Of a stretch of 5,942 nt of DNA, positions 5,338 through 5,942 are shown piece by piece. The stretch is from Acidobacteriaceae bacterium (GTDB taxonomy: Bacteria; Acidobacteriota; Terriglobia; Terriglobales; Acidobacteriaceae): contig PMCH01000189.1 in assembly GCA_003154055.1 (NCBI GenBank), positions 8,831-14,772 on the forward strand, written 5' to 3'. The translations under genes were made by a program, and so were the position numbers. Each line of letters opens with the position of its first letter. The stretch's first letter is position 1. The notes below the pieces were generated by a model. That model made no database searches, was not told the DNA's origin, and saw nothing but the letters and a program-made list of their open reading frames with translations.

Positions 5338-5942
5338 ATGAACGTGTGGTCTTGCAAGCTAGCCGGGATCTGCTCCATCGTGGCATTGACGATTTGCCTT
5401 CATGGCCAAACGCAGCAAAAGGTAGATGCCCAGTCTGGCGGCGCGGGTGCGCGGAATCCATTCGATGGATTCCGGTCTTTCTCCGCCACCATGAACGGCG
5501 GCATCGGCGGAGATCACGACCGGAAGATTTACCGCCTGGGAGATTTGATGCGTGCGGATTTCGACGATTCCTACCGCATTACCGATCTGCAGAAGCTGAC
5601 CATGTGGGGCGTCCAGCGCGCCACCTGCTCCGAGTTCGCGATGCCCGATGCCGCTGCTTTTCCTTTTTCCGCCTACCACGACCATAAAGTTGCGCGCTCC
5701 CCGACTGCGGAAAAAGAAACGGTTGATGGCCACGTGTGCGCAATCGAAAACGTCACCTTTACACCTTCCAACGGGATGCCCGTCGTCATCAAGATGAAGC
5801 TGTGGGAAGCGGAAGACCTGGAAGGATTCCCCGTCAAGATTGAAGCCGAGGCGAACGGCCGCAAGATGAATATCGCCTACACGGACGTGAGTCTGAAAGC
5901 TCCCGACGCGAAACTGTTCCAGCACCCAGCCAAGTGTGCATC
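5338..5942 (+). CDS. Exported DUF4412-like protein, cut by the window end
   Basis: The frame is open from ATG 5338 to the window edge, giving 201 visible residues with no stop; the C-terminus lies outside. ATG 5323 is also in frame. I prefer 5338 because GGGA at 5325-5328 can serve as a weak ribosome site and the protein then begins directly with a signal-like sequence: Lys7, a hydrophobic core at about 8-21, and cleavage near His-Gly-Gln. The visible C-terminal part has KETVDGHVC at 126-134, LWEAEDLEGFPVKIE at 155-169 and DVSLKAPDAKLFQHP at 183-197. I recall this order (a 'TVDGH-C' step, then 'W-A-DL--FPV-I', then 'PD--LF--P') from exported acidobacterial proteins of the DUF4412/LolA-like type, which are of unknown function. 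The family call is from memory, so it is moderate. The gene sits 24 bp behind a strong terminator. Confidence 0.78.
   Translation, partial: MNVWSCKLAGICSIVALTICLHGQTQQKVDAQSGGAGARNPFDGFRSFSATMNGGIGGDHDRKIYRLGDLMRADFDDSYRITDLQKLTMWGVQRATCSEFAMPDAAAFPFSAYHDHKVARSPTAEKETVDGHVCAIENVTFTPSNGMPVVIKMKLWEAEDLEGFPVKIEAEANGRKMNIAYTDVSLKAPDAKLFQHPAKCA
5452..5474 (+). repeat. Perfect short palindrome inside the last gene
   Basis: Arms 5452-5461 (CGGAATCCAT) and 5465-5474 (ATGGATTCCG) are exact reverse complements separated by TCG, giving a 10-bp stem with a 3-nt loop. It lies in codons 39-46 of the exported protein, between the signal peptide and the conserved part. It may be an mRNA hairpin, a protein-binding site or chance. 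Confidence 0.7.

Noticed and set aside
5359..5925. Minus-strand open frame of 188 codons, and a + strand frame at 5346-5687
   Set aside because: Both overlap the open frame starting at 5338, which has a signal peptide and family-like motifs.

Overview
The window is GC-rich and tightly packed, with every supported gene on the + strand. Gene content and style suggest a soil-type Acidobacteriota (Terriglobia/Koribacter-like). The reasons are a secreted two-domain GH3 enzyme of the environmental type, several small lineage-specific exported proteins, a zinc-ribbon membrane protein, and 7-bp tandem repeats between genes. This assignment is inference from style and recall; no marker was searched.

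Left part (1-1180): a 54-residue single-pass membrane protein overlaps the start of miaA, the tRNA A37 dimethylallyltransferase, which appears complete. miaA ends inside a five-unit 7-bp tandem repeat (CCTGAYA type) that supplies its stop codon.

Middle part (1183-3740): a secreted family 3 glycoside hydrolase with a NagZ-type catalytic signature is followed, with a 14-bp overlap, by a small probable lipoprotein. The lipoprotein's strong Shine-Dalgarno lies inside the hydrolase gene, so the two look translationally coupled. A 59-nt hairpin built from a second 7-bp repeat (CAGTACC type) closes this unit.

Right part (3797-5942): a GTG-started protein has an N-terminal zinc ribbon and several membrane segments. 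Next comes a 353-bp gap holding a structured GC-rich stretch and a candidate promoter. A small exported protein of unknown function follows, ended by a textbook intrinsic terminator. The last gene is an exported protein cut by the window edge; its visible part resembles DUF4412-like acidobacterial proteins.

I see no defence system, mobile element, CRISPR array or RNA gene. The genes read as housekeeping plus cell-envelope functions. The least explained signals are the two unrelated heptamer repeat arrays placed directly after stop codons, one of which may double as promoter sequence for the hydrolase gene, and a perfect 10-bp-arm palindrome inside the last gene.
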